From the NCBI GenBank assembly GCA_018715595.1, contig DVLI01000019.1:1-64000 (forward strand): a stretch of DNA of 64,000 bases. Direction: 5' to 3'. The number at the start of each line of letters is the position of its first letter. The first letter of the stretch is position 1. Below are positions 24,248 to 32,930 of this stretch, piece by piece. Under the pieces are notes generated by a model. It was not told where the DNA came from. It did not search any database and saw only the letters and a program-made list of their open reading frames with translations. Source of the DNA: Candidatus Caccoplasma merdavium. Lineage in GTDB: Bacteria > Bacteroidota > Bacteroidia > Bacteroidales > UBA11471. Made by a program: the position numbers and the translations under genes.

Positions 24248-26253
24248 AATTGTATGGTTAGTGTGATTTTGAAATTAGTTCCGGGCATGGGGTAATTGGC
24301 GATGACGTCGTAGGACTGGTTGAAGAGGTTGTTGACTTCGCAGGCGGCTTTGCAGGCAACCTTTTTCAACGTGAAGGTGCGGCTCAGGGCCAAGTCGCTC
24401 GTGTACCAGGGTTGCAGGCGGTTGGCCGCCGTGTTTTCGGAGTTGCTGTATCGTTCGCCGGTGTAGATAAAGCTGTAATGGAGCGACCATTGTTTCCAGT
24501 TGCCTTCCCAAAGGACCGAGCCGCTGTGCAGCGGCGTGTAGGGAATCTGGTCGCCATAGTATTTGCGGGCGGGGTCGGTGAAGTCCTGGGCTTTTTGATA
24601 GGTGTAATTCCCGCGCAGGTTCATTCCCACCTTCCCTATTTGCACCGTGGTTTGTAGCGACACATCACACCCTCGTATCTCTACGCGCCCCAGGTTGATC
24701 ATCGACCAGCGGAATTGCCGGCCGGTGGGGTATGCGATGATTTTGTCGGTGACGATGTTGTAGTAACCGTCGCCTTGTACTTCAATCGCGCGGAAAAAGC
24801 CTTCCTGCCACTCCTTGTGATAGGTAAATCCTCCGTCGTACTGAACCGTGTGTTCTGGGTCGAGCAGCTTGTTGCCCACATCGGTATAGTAGAGGTCGTT
24901 GAAGGTGGGCATGCGGAATGCTTTTTTGCAGAATGCTCGCAGCTCCATGTCACGGGAGGGTTTGTAGGTCATGAAGAGTGCCGGAGAATATTCGTTCTTG
25001 TGCGGAGGGGTACTCACGCGCTTGTCATCGAGTGCGTCTTGTATGAAGGTGCCCAGCAGGCTGCTTTGCACATGCAGTCCCTTCCACTGGAACGAGGTGG
25101 CGATGGCGGCCATCTCGGTAAATCGGGTGGGGTAGGCAAAATCTTGCAGGTCGGCATCGAGATAGTTCCATTGCAGGTCGGTCGAGATGGCGAGGTCCCA
25201 CCACGAAAAGAGCCGGAAGAGATGGGCGGCCGAGAGATAACCCTCTTGTTGCCGGTAATGGTTGTGGACGTATATCTCGCGGGGGTCGTCGCGCAGGTAT
25301 TCGGTGTAGTCGTAGGCATACTTGGCATTTACCAGCAGGCGGTAACGGCCGAAATCGTTTTCCCAGCTGCCTTGCGTGAAGAAGTTGCGGTCCCATTGGC
25401 GTTCGCCGTGTCGCCACACGTTGTTGAGGATAGGACCGGGTATGCCGCGTTCGGAGTTGTAGAAATAGGCTTTGGCGTTCCATTTCCCGGTCGGGGTCAT
25501 GCCGAAAAATCCGCCTTCTATCCGCAAGGCTTCGATGTCGCCGTTTTCGCGCACCGCGGTGGTGTCATAGGCTGTCTCGCCGTTGGGCAGGGTGCGGCGG
25601 TAACGGAATTTGTAGCGTCCCGTTGCGTAGGTATATTCGGCGTTGAAGAGACTGCTCACCCGGTCGCTGATTTTTTGTTCCCACAGTATCGAGGGATTGG
25701 CCAGCCCGAATGAGCCGCATTTCATCGTCGCGCGCAGGTGGTATTTTTCTCCGTCCGAGAAGCGGGGTCTCCGGCTGCGCAGGTACACGGCGCCTGAGTT
25801 GCCGAAGTCTTTGGCCGACTGGAATATCTCACTTTTCTGTCCGTTATACAAGGCAATCTCTTCCATGTTGTCGAGCGAGAATTTCCCGAGGTCGATTTGT
25901 CCGTTTTGGGCATTTCCCAGTTGTATGCCGTCGTAGAACACCCCTACATGGTTGGCACCGAGGCTGCGCATGTTTACCGTTTTCAAGCCGCCCACGCCGC
26001 CGTAGTCTTTGAGTTGTACGCCCGAGAAGTAACGTATGGCGTCGGCCACCGAAAGGCTGTTGAGCTTTTCGAGTTCATCGCCCGAGAGTTTCTGAGGGGC
26101 GATGACTTCGGTTCTCCGGCTGGCGCTGACGGTGAGTTCTTGTAATTGTTGCAGCGAGTCGAGCCGGTTTTGTGCCGGTACGAGGGTGTGGCCTGTCCCG
26201 CACAGGAACAGGAGATACACGATGCTACGGTCGAATCTCACTCTTTTTCTCAT
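24244..26253 (-). CDS. btuB: TonB-dependent cobalamin receptor BtuB
   Basis: A 669-residue outer-membrane receptor: signal peptide (MRKRVRFDRSIVYLLFLCGTGH...), a TonB-box-like ELTVSASRR, plug domain (PQKLSGDELEKLNSLSVADAIRYFSGVQLKDYGGVGGLKTVNMRSLGANHVGVFYDGIQLGN region, residues about 45-150) and a 22-stranded barrel ending in ITLTIQL. A cobalamin riboswitch precedes it and a BtuG-like lipoprotein follows with a 4-bp overlap. An in-frame ATG at 26277 is an alternative start eight codons earlier; 26253 is preferred since it opens into the basic n-region of the signal peptide. Function: energised uptake of vitamin B12 or related corrinoids. Confidence 0.9.
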   Translation of the reverse strand: MRKRVRFDRSIVYLLFLCGTGHTLVPAQNRLDSLQQLQELTVSASRRTEVIAPQKLSGDELEKLNSLSVADAIRYFSGVQLKDYGGVGGLKTVNMRSLGANHVGVFYDGIQLGNAQNGQIDLGKFSLDNMEEIALYNGQKSEIFQSAKDFGNSGAVYLRSRRPRFSDGEKYHLRATMKCGSFGLANPSILWEQKISDRVSSLFNAEYTYATGRYKFRYRRTLPNGETAYDTTAVRENGDIEALRIEGGFFGMTPTGKWNAKAYFYNSERGIPGPILNNVWRHGERQWDRNFFTQGSWENDFGRYRLLVNAKYAYDYTEYLRDDPREIYVHNHYRQQEGYLSAAHLFRLFSWWDLAISTDLQWNYLDADLQDFAYPTRFTEMAAIATSFQWKGLHVQSSLLGTFIQDALDDKRVSTPPHKNEYSPALFMTYKPSRDMELRAFCKKAFRMPTFNDLYYTDVGNKLLDPEHTVQYDGGFTYHKEWQEGFFRAIEVQGDGYYNIVTDKIIAYPTGRQFRWSMINLGRVEIRGCDVSLQTTVQIGKVGMNLRGNYTYQKAQDFTDPARKYYGDQIPYTPLHSGSVLWEGNWKQWSLHYSFIYTGERYSNSENTAANRLQPWYTSDLALSRTFTLKKVACKAACEVNNLFNQSYDVIANYPMPGTNFKITLTIQL

Positions 26254-26392
26254 GTCAAGAATTGTCGTCGTGCGCATTCCCGGCTCGAAAAACAGGAGTC
26301 CGTAAAGAAGATTGCCTCTGCTAAAAGTCGCAAGATTTCAGGCGTTGTGGCTCAATCAGGCTCTTTCCTCGAAAGCTGTTGAATGCGGTGGG

Positions 26393-26563
26393 TATGGCAG
26401 GTCTTCTGACTTGTTCCTGCATCAAGCAGCCTTCCCGGTCGGTGCCAGTGGCTTGTGTGATGGCTTGTGCATGGTGATGGAACTCACAGCAGCGGGACTG
26501 TCCGGGATTTTCACCCGATTCCCTTTTAATCTCCATGCCCCGGCGGGGCATTTCGAACCAATA
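26393..26563 (-). ncRNA. cobalamin (AdoCbl) riboswitch upstream of btuB
   Basis: Read on the minus strand, the leader carries the canonical cobalamin-riboswitch blocks in order: a GGGAATCGGGTGAAAATCCC segment, GGACAGTCCCGCTGCTGTGA, a variable arm with GCCACTGGCACCGACCGGGAAGG-type core (CCGGGAAGGC) and the B12 box AGTCAGAAGACCTGCC (26397-26412 on the plus strand). It lies 140 nt before btuB, so on corrinoid binding it would repress the btuB-btuG transcript. The 5' boundary is set from the promoter just upstream; the 3' boundary is approximate. Confidence 0.93.
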
Positions 26564-26569
26564 CGGCCG

Positions 26570-26600
26570 CAAAGGTAATAATATTTTGGAAAGTAATAAA
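26570..26600 (-). promoter_or_regulatory. promoter of the cobalamin riboswitch and btuB-btuG
   Basis: CAAAGGTA (26570-26577; TACCTTTG on the minus strand) with TAAA (26597-26600; TTTA) 19 nt upstream. The transcript would begin about at the first riboswitch helix. Confidence 0.65.
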
Positions 26601-26640
26601 AGGTATTGTGTCGAATTTATCGATATTCTCTTTCTCGCTT

Positions 26641-27645
26641 TCAGGCCGGTTCCGTTTCGGCCGAGTGTTCTTCGTCGCTCTCGACGATTTGACGCAAGTC
26701 GAGTGGTTCCTCGGCGACAAATGCGTTTTTGCGATAAGGGCAGTCGCTCATGAGGCAGTGGTGGCAGTGGCGTTCGTTGCAAGAGTCGGCGTGTACCGAG
26801 AAGGTGATTTTCTCGCCCGATTCGCGTTGTATGATTTCGGCGAGCGATTCGCAGGAACGGTGCCCTTGCGCCACGGTGTAGTACCACGGTAGGGTAAGGT
26901 CGCACTCGATGTAGGAGTAAGAGCCGTATTCGAGAATTTTCAGGTTGTGAATGTCGATCCAGTCGTCTTGCCGGTGGGTGTTGAGAATGTCGGCCGTGCG
27001 GGAGAGTTTTTCGATGTCGGCCTTGTCGGTGAGCGTGGCGATGGTCTTGCGCAGAATGGTGATGCCCGTGTAGATGATGACCCCGCCGAAGAGGAGGGCC
27101 ATGAGGCTGTCGATGAGCACGATGCCGGTGACCTTGACGAGTATGAGGCCGGCCACGAGACCGATGGTCGAGTAGGTGTCCGATTGCAGGTGCTTGCCGC
27201 CGGCGATGAGGGCTTCGGAGCGGTGTTTGCGACCGGCTCTGATGCTGAGTGCTCCCAGCAGATAATTGGCCAAGCCGGCGGCCGCGGTGATGTAGATACC
27301 GATGTCGAGACGGCTGAGTTCGCTCGGGAAGAAGAGCCGGTCTATCCCTTCATAGATGATGATGCCGCCTGCCATGATGATGAGAATGCCCTCGGTCGAG
27401 GCCGAAATCATTTCGATTTTCCCGTGCCCGAAGGGGTGGCTGTCGTCGCGCGGACGGGCGGCCAACTTGATGCAATAGAGACTTAATCCTCCGGCGGCGA
27501 CATTTACGATGCTCTCCATGGCATCTGTGAAGATGGCAGCCGAGCCGGTGAGGTAGTAGGCGATGAATTTTCCTACCAACAGTATGATGGAGCAGGCCCA
27601 AATGAAACTCTGTATTTTTTGTTTGGCCTTGGATTCGGTCATCAT
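26641..27645 (-). CDS. cation diffusion facilitator (CDF) metal transporter with Cys/His-rich tail
   Basis: A 334-residue CDF transporter exporting divalent metals such as Zn, Fe or Mn by proton antiport. Six membrane helices fill residues about 12-210; helix II has TDAMESIVNVAAGG and helix V HLQSDTYSTIG (the two metal-ligand HxxxD/DxxxD-type motifs), with HPFGHGKIEM between them. The cytoplasmic C-terminal domain (about 215-334) ends with an unusual cluster CNERHCHHCLMSDCPYR, four Cys and three His within 17 residues, then an acidic tail. Two adjacent Met codons open the gene; the second is equivalent. Downstream of trxA and separated from it by a terminator. Metal specificity not determined. 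Confidence 0.9.
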   Translation of the reverse strand: MMTESKAKQKIQSFIWACSIILLVGKFIAYYLTGSAAIFTDAMESIVNVAAGGLSLYCIKLAARPRDDSHPFGHGKIEMISASTEGILIIMAGGIIIYEGIDRLFFPSELSRLDIGIYITAAAGLANYLLGALSIRAGRKHRSEALIAGGKHLQSDTYSTIGLVAGLILVKVTGIVLIDSLMALLFGGVIIYTGITILRKTIATLTDKADIEKLSRTADILNTHRQDDWIDIHNLKILEYGSYSYIECDLTLPWYYTVAQGHRSCESLAEIIQRESGEKITFSVHADSCNERHCHHCLMSDCPYRKNAFVAEEPLDLRQIVESDEEHSAETEPA

Positions 27646-27665
27646 GGTTCCTGGTATTATGGTAT

Positions 27666-27698
27666 AAAAAACCTATCGGCCGATGTCCGACCGATAGG
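27666..27698 (-). terminator. terminator of trxA
   Basis: CCTATCGG (27672-27679) pairs with CCGATAGG (27691-27698), extended by further G/C pairs, followed on the minus strand by six T. Confidence 0.75.
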
Positions 27699-27728
27699 AA
27701 GTATTCTTTGCAGAAGCGGGGGTGACGA

Positions 27729-28043
27729 TTACAGGTTGGCTTCGATTTTGGCTTTGAGGTCGGCCTTCGATGATGCCCCTACTTGCTTGTCGACCAATTT
27801 GCCGCCTTTGAAGAAGAGAATCGTGGGGATATTGCGGATTCCCATTTCGCTGCTCAGCGCATTGTCATCGTCGACGTTGTATTTGCCGATGATGGCTTTT
27901 CCTTCATATTCGGTGGCGAGTTCGTCGACGTAGGGAGCGATGCTGCGGCACGGTCCGCACCATTCGGCCCAAAAGTCCACAACCACGAGTTTGTCCTGAG
28001 CCAGAAGCTCTTTGTAATTAGCGTCAGTAATTTTCTGTGCCAT
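27729..28043 (-). CDS. trxA: thioredoxin
   Basis: A 104-residue cytoplasmic thioredoxin, reducing protein disulfides with electrons from thioredoxin reductase. The active site WCGPC (residues 28-32), the DFWAEW lead-in and the cis-Pro segment RNIPTILFFKGGK are all present; length is standard. No signal peptide. Its leader region contains two copies of an 83-bp repeat that each carry a promoter (see below), an unusual arrangement for a housekeeping gene. Confidence 0.97.
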   Translation of the reverse strand: MAQKITDANYKELLAQDKLVVVDFWAEWCGPCRSIAPYVDELATEYEGKAIIGKYNVDDDNALSSEMGIRNIPTILFFKGGKLVDKQVGASSKADLKAKIEANL

Positions 28044-28089
28044 AGTAGTTTAAAATTTTATGTTGTTGAATTTGTTCTTTCATTCGGTT

Positions 28090-28263
28090 CAAAGATAGCG
28101 AAAGGCGAGGGCTGTGACAAGTGAAAACGGAAGTTTTCAACGTGGCAGAGCCGAGCCGCCTCCTGTCTTCTACAAAGATAGCGAAAGGCGAGGGCTGTGA
28201 CAAGTGAAAACGGAAGTTTTCAACGTGGCAGAGCCGAGCCGCCTCCTATCTTCTACAAAGATA
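28090..28263 (-). repeat. tandem 83-bp promoter-bearing repeat upstream of trxA
   Basis: Two adjacent copies, 28090-28172 and 28173-28255, differ at one position; the first 8 nt of a third unit (CAAAGATA) follow at 28256. Each unit ends, read toward trxA, in TATCTTTG (-7 consensus) with a CTTG-like -33 element 20 nt upstream, and contains a GAAAAC/GTTTTC hairpin farther upstream. So trxA has two or three stacked promoters. A third homologous copy is at 37441-37523, in front of a peptidase gene. Confidence 0.85.
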
Positions 28264-28315
28264 GTGAAAAAACAACATATCCTCGAAATAGGTTTATAAA
28301 AATCTGATCTCTTTC

Positions 28316-31300
28316 TCAGAATAAATCCATTTCGGGTTCGGCGACGACTTCTTTTTCTTCGCTCTCATCAGATTCTTTTTCGTTTTCGTCTTTGTAGGGA
28401 ATGTTGTTTATCTTGAAAGGAATCTCGCTGTTGATGAGGAAACGGGTGATACCGTCGACGTCGTGGAGTTTGACCGGGCGGGCAAACAACTTGATGGGAT
28501 TGCGCGGGTCTTTCTCGTCGATGACTTCAAAAAAGAGTTTGGTCTGTCCGGTACCGGACGTATTGTCTGTGATGAGTTTTTCTTGCAGAATATCGACCAT
28601 GGCCTGGTCTATGGTTTCGCTGGGCAGAACGACGGTGAGGCTTTCGATGATGCGGTCGTTGATGTCGGGCAGTAGTTCTATGGTGTTGATTCTCACTGCG
28701 AGTTCTTCGCTGTTGCGGAAACGGGGTTCGATGTGGCCGCGTATGAAGACGTAAAGGTTGGGAACGCCGAATTTATGGAAGTTCACATAATCGTTGCCAA
28801 TCAAGAAAAATTCGCCCACACCCGAATAGTCCTCGACTTTGATGACGCCGTAAGACTTGTTGGTTTTGGTGATACCTTCGCGATAGCCCACCACGATGCC
28901 TCCCATGGAGAGTTCGCGACCGTTGAGCGATTCGAGGTTGTCGAGTTCTTTCATGCGGGTGTTGCAGCCATATTGCAATGCGATGCGGTATTTGTCGAGC
29001 GGGTGTGCCGAGAGGTAGATGCCTATCAACTCCTTTTCCCGGCTCAGCTTTTCGAGGTCAGACCAAGAGTCGGCCTCGGGTACGGCCGGGTGGGCTACTT
29101 CCACGGCGTTCGTGCTGCCGAAGAGGGAGTTGCTCTGCATGGTTTGGTCGATTTGATATTTGTTGCCATATCGCACGAGAATCTCCGAGAAACTTTCTCC
29201 TTTGCTGTTGACGGCCATAAAACATTCGCGTTTCAGCCCGAAGCAGTCGAATCCGCCCGACATGGCGATGCACTCGATGTTTTTGCGGTTGCAGGCCGAG
29301 AGGTTGACCCGTTGCACGAAGTCGTAGATGTCGCTGAACGGGCCGTTCTTTTCCCGCTCTTCGATGATGCACTTCACGGCATTCTCGCCCACGCCTTTTA
29401 CCGCACCGAGACCGAAGCGAATGTTTCCCTCCTTGTTTACCGTGAATTTCAGGTAACTCTCGTTTACATCGGGGCTTAGTACCTTGATTCCCATGTTTTT
29501 GCACTCGTCCATGAACTTGGTAATCTCTCCGATGTCGGAGATGTTGCGGCTCAGCACGGCGGCCATGTATTCCGACGGGTAGTTGGCTTTGAGGTAAGCC
29601 GTCTGGTAGGCGACCCAGGAGTAGCAGGTGGCGTGCGACTTGTTGAAGGCATAGGAGGCAAAATCTTCCCAGTCGGCCCAAATCTTTTCGAGGATTTTTC
29701 GGTCGTGGCCGTTTTTCTCGCCGCCGCTGATGAAGAGGGGCTTCAACTCGTCGAGTTTTTCCTTGATTTTCTTACCCATGGCTTTTCGCAGCCCGTCAGA
29801 CTGGCCGCGGGTGAAGTTGGCCAACATGCGCGAGAGGAGCATCACCTGCTCTTGATACACGGTAATGCCGTAGGTATCTTTGAGGTATTTCTCCATGATG
29901 GGAATGTCGTAGGTGATTTGCTCTTTGCCGTGTTTGCGGGCGATGAAAGAGGGTATGTATTTCATGGGTCCCGGACGGTAGAGGGCGTTCATGGCGATGA
30001 GGTCTTCGAAGGTCGAAGGTTGCAGCTCGCGCAGGTATTTCTGCATACCGGGCGACTCAAACTGGAACGTACCTATCGTGCGTCCCTCGCCGTAGAGCTT
30101 GTAGGTGGCCGGGTCGTTGATGTCGATGTTGTCGATGTCGACGTCGATGCCGCGGGAGAGCTTGATGTTGCTGAGGGCCTCTTTGATGATGGAGAGGGTT
30201 TTCAGCCCCAGGAAGTCCATCTTGATGAGGCCGGTGTCTTCGATGACCGAGCCTTCGTATTGGGTCACCAGCAGTTTCTCGCCCGTTTCCTTGTCGTCGG
30301 CCGTGCTCACGGGTACCCAGTCGGTGATGTCGTCGCGGCAGATGATGGTGCCGCAGGCGTGTACGCCGGTACCCCGCACGTTGCCTTCGAGCATCTGGGC
30401 ATATTTCATGATGTTGCGGGTGCGTTCGTTTTCGCAGGCGGCACGAAGTTCAGGCACGGCGGCGATGCAGTTTTTCAGATTGATTTTAGGGGCTTTGCCG
30501 TTCACTTCGGGCAACCGGTCGGGAATGAGTTTGGCCAGTTGGTTCGATTCGGCCAAGGGCAATTCCTCGACGCGGGCGACGTCTTTGAGTACCATTTTGG
30601 TGGCCATCGTGCCGTAGGTGATGATGTGCGCCACCTTTTCGTGCCCGTATTTTTCGGTCACCCAGCGCAGTACTTCTCCGCGACCGTCGTCGTCGAAGTC
30701 GATGTCGATATCGGGGAGGGAGATGCGGTCGGGATTCAGGAACCGCTCGAACAGCAGGTCATACTTGATGGGGTCGATTTGCGTGATGCCCAGGCAGTAG
30801 GCGACGGCCGAGCCGGCAGCCGAGCCACGACCCGGGCCTACCGATACGCCCATTCGCCGGGCGGCGGCGATGAAGTCCTGCACGATGAGGAAGTAGCCGG
30901 GGAAACCCATCGTCTTCATGATGTGCAGTTCGAAGATGATGCGTTCTTCTATGTCCTTGTCGAGCGGGTTTCCGTAACGTTTGTAAGCTCCGTCGTAAGC
31001 CAGTTTTTTCAGGTAGTCGGCTTCGAGTTTGATGCGGTAGAGTTTGTCATATCCGCCGAGGACGTTTATTTTCTTTTCGGCCGCCTCTTGGCTCATCACG
31101 ACGTTTCCGTTCTCGTCTTGCGTAAATTCGTCGAAGAGGTCTTTCTCGGTGTATTTCCGGCGGTATTCCTCTTCGGTGCCGAATTCGGCCGGGATTTGGA
31201 AGGTGGGCATGATGGGGGCGTGGTCGATACTGTAAGTCTCGACCTTGTCGGCAATTTCGAGCGTGTTGGCCAGTACCTCGGGCAGGTCGGCGAAGACGCC

Positions 31301-32206
31301 GTTCATCTCTTCGGTCGTTTTGAGCCACTCTTGTTTGGAGTAGCCCATGTTGGGATTGCCTTGGCTCACGGTGCGCCCGGTGTTCAGATATATGAGCCGT
31401 TCATGGGCATCGGCATGTTCCTCGTTGACGAAATGCACATCGTTGGTGCAGATGAGCTTTATCCCGAATTTCTTGGCATATTCGAGCAGTTGGGCATTGA
31501 CGATTTGCTGCTTTTCGTAGGTTTCGTGGTTGGCATTGGGTACCGTGGCCTTGTGGCGTTGCAATTCGAGGTAGTAGTCGTCACCGAAGAGATTTTTATA
31601 CCACGAGATGGTCTCCTCGACTTCGGCCGGAGTGCCGTTCATGATTTTCTTGGGTACTTCGCCGCCGAGGCAGGCCGATGCGATGATGAGCCCTTCGTGA
31701 TATTTTTCGAGCTCCACGCGGTCGGTGCGGGGACGCATGTAGAAACCTTCTGTCCAGGCTTTCGATACCAGCTTGATGAGGTTATGGTACCCTTTCTCGT
31801 TTTTGGCCAGCACGACAAGGTGGTATCCGCTTTGGTCTTCTTTCCCGTTTTTGTCTTGGAGCCGTTTGCGGGCCACATACATTTCGCAGCCGATAATGGG
31901 TTTGAACGGTTTTTTCACTTTGTCGAGTTGTGCCTGCAACTCGGCCAGTTTGCTCTCCCGTTCGGGGTCGTCATCTGCAAGGGCGGCGATTTTCTGTTCG
32001 AGCTCCTGAGCGGTGCTTTTCCGCTTTCCGTTTTTCTTCTTGATGTAGTTGTAGAACTCTTTCACGCCGAACATGTTCCCATGGTCGGTGAGGGCAATGG
32101 CCGGCATGCCGTCGTCGATGGCCTTGTCGACGATGGCCGCGATGCTGGCTTGCCCGTCGAGAACAGAATACTGCGAGTGAACGTGCAGATGAACAAAGGG
32201 TTGCAT
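28316..32206 (-). CDS. dnaE: DNA polymerase III alpha subunit
   Basis: The replicative polymerase, 1296 residues with the chosen start. It begins MQPFVHLHVHSQYSVLDGQ, the PHP domain (about 1-290) with ALTDHGNMFGV; the polymerase palm carries the catalytic aspartates in PDIDIDFDDDGR; then GPGRGSAAGSAVAYCLGIT, QEQVMLLSRMLANFTRGQSDGLRKAMGKK (fingers), a helix-hairpin-helix region and an OB-fold near the end, with an acidic tail. The frame continues 27 codons upstream but the conserved N-terminus fixes the Met at 32206. Single-gene unit. The antisense strand of this gene contains long unreal open frames. Confidence 0.98.
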   Translation of the reverse strand: MQPFVHLHVHSQYSVLDGQASIAAIVDKAIDDGMPAIALTDHGNMFGVKEFYNYIKKKNGKRKSTAQELEQKIAALADDDPERESKLAELQAQLDKVKKPFKPIIGCEMYVARKRLQDKNGKEDQSGYHLVVLAKNEKGYHNLIKLVSKAWTEGFYMRPRTDRVELEKYHEGLIIASACLGGEVPKKIMNGTPAEVEETISWYKNLFGDDYYLELQRHKATVPNANHETYEKQQIVNAQLLEYAKKFGIKLICTNDVHFVNEEHADAHERLIYLNTGRTVSQGNPNMGYSKQEWLKTTEEMNGVFADLPEVLANTLEIADKVETYSIDHAPIMPTFQIPAEFGTEEEYRRKYTEKDLFDEFTQDENGNVVMSQEAAEKKINVLGGYDKLYRIKLEADYLKKLAYDGAYKRYGNPLDKDIEERIIFELHIMKTMGFPGYFLIVQDFIAAARRMGVSVGPGRGSAAGSAVAYCLGITQIDPIKYDLLFERFLNPDRISLPDIDIDFDDDGRGEVLRWVTEKYGHEKVAHIITYGTMATKMVLKDVARVEELPLAESNQLAKLIPDRLPEVNGKAPKINLKNCIAAVPELRAACENERTRNIMKYAQMLEGNVRGTGVHACGTIICRDDITDWVPVSTADDKETGEKLLVTQYEGSVIEDTGLIKMDFLGLKTLSIIKEALSNIKLSRGIDVDIDNIDINDPATYKLYGEGRTIGTFQFESPGMQKYLRELQPSTFEDLIAMNALYRPGPMKYIPSFIARKHGKEQITYDIPIMEKYLKDTYGITVYQEQVMLLSRMLANFTRGQSDGLRKAMGKKIKEKLDELKPLFISGGEKNGHDRKILEKIWADWEDFASYAFNKSHATCYSWVAYQTAYLKANYPSEYMAAVLSRNISDIGEITKFMDECKNMGIKVLSPDVNESYLKFTVNKEGNIRFGLGAVKGVGENAVKCIIEEREKNGPFSDIYDFVQRVNLSACNRKNIECIAMSGGFDCFGLKRECFMAVNSKGESFSEILVRYGNKYQIDQTMQSNSLFGSTNAVEVAHPAVPEADSWSDLEKLSREKELIGIYLSAHPLDKYRIALQYGCNTRMKELDNLESLNGRELSMGGIVVGYREGITKTNKSYGVIKVEDYSGVGEFFLIGNDYVNFHKFGVPNLYVFIRGHIEPRFRNSEELAVRINTIELLPDINDRIIESLTVVLPSETIDQAMVDILQEKLITDNTSGTGQTKLFFEVIDEKDPRNPIKLFARPVKLHDVDGITRFLINSEIPFKINNIPYKDENEKESDESEEKEVVAEPEMDLF

Positions 32207-32277
32207 AAGATTTATGGGATAAGATTCGCGAGGTAAAGATAAGAAAAAAGCCGACGAATACCGTGTGATATTATCAT

Positions 32278-32326
32278 AAAAAAACACCTTTTCTCCAAAC
32301 GGTTTGATACATAGGAGAAAAGGTGT
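32278..32326 (-). terminator. terminator after the acetyltransferase gene
   Basis: ACACCTTTTCTCC (32284-32296) pairs perfectly with GGAGAAAAGGTGT (32314-32326), loop 17 nt, followed on the minus strand by seven T. Confidence 0.75.
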
Positions 32327-32359
32327 CCTGTTTTTTTTACTTCGTTTTTGGGGGGACTG

Positions 32360-32929
32360 TCATATTCTTTTTATGACCCGGCAGGGGTTTCCTACGGCGA
32401 TGCAATGGTCGGGTATCGGGCGGGTAACGACGCTCCCGGCTCCGATGGTGGTTCCGTCGCCGATGGTTACGCCGGGTAGTATGATGCTTCCGCCTCCAAT
32501 CCATACATTTTTCCCGATGGTGACCGGTTGGGCTTGCGATTTCCAAAACGAACGGTCTGTCGAGAGTCGTTCGTCGGGGATTGTCGGGTGATAGACGGTG
32601 TAGATGTGTACGCCGGGGCCTATGCCCGAATAATCTCCGATGGTAATGCGGTTGCAATCGAGAAATGTGCAGTTCATGTTGATTTCGACCCGATTTCCCA
32701 GGAAAATGTTTTCGCCGTAATCAACGAAAAAGGGGGCTGCAATCCACACGTCTTCGCCCCGTTGGCCGAGGAGCTGGTCGAGTAGGGCGGCCAGTTTTTC
32801 CTTCTGTCGGGGAGAGGTGTTGTTGTATTCCGTTTGCAGCTCCTTGGCCTTGTACCACCGTTCGAGCAATTCGGCGTCGCCGCAATCGTATAACTCTCCG
32901 GCCAGCATTTTTTCTTTTTCTGTTGCCAT
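32360..32929 (-). CDS. maa: maltose/galactoside O-acetyltransferase family protein
   Basis: A 189-residue left-handed beta-helix acetyltransferase. N-terminal Mac domain (EKEKMLAGELYDCGDAELLERWYKAKELQTEYN, residues 1-55), then hexapeptide repeats (FLGNRVEINMNCTFLDCNRITIGDYSGIGPGVHIYT ... VTIGKNVWIGGGSIILPGVTIGDGTTIGAGSVVT) with catalytic His in YTVYHP. Transfers acetyl from acetyl-CoA to a sugar. Its start is 1 nt after the uxuA stop codon, so the three genes SDR-uxuA-maa are one transcript; the link to uronate use is unclear. Confidence 0.9.
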   Translation of the reverse strand: MATEKEKMLAGELYDCGDAELLERWYKAKELQTEYNNTSPRQKEKLAALLDQLLGQRGEDVWIAAPFFVDYGENIFLGNRVEINMNCTFLDCNRITIGDYSGIGPGVHIYTVYHPTIPDERLSTDRSFWKSQAQPVTIGKNVWIGGGSIILPGVTIGDGTTIGAGSVVTRPIPDHCIAVGNPCRVIKRI

Positions 32930-32930
32930 G

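Noticed and set aside
28090-28263. CRISPR-like tandem repeat
   Set aside because: Units are 83 bp, contiguous without spacers, contain promoters, and no cas genes are near.
29633-32236. 867-codon open frame antisense to dnaE
   Set aside because: It is the reverse-strand shadow of a strongly conserved polymerase gene, with shadow-like composition and no family resemblance.
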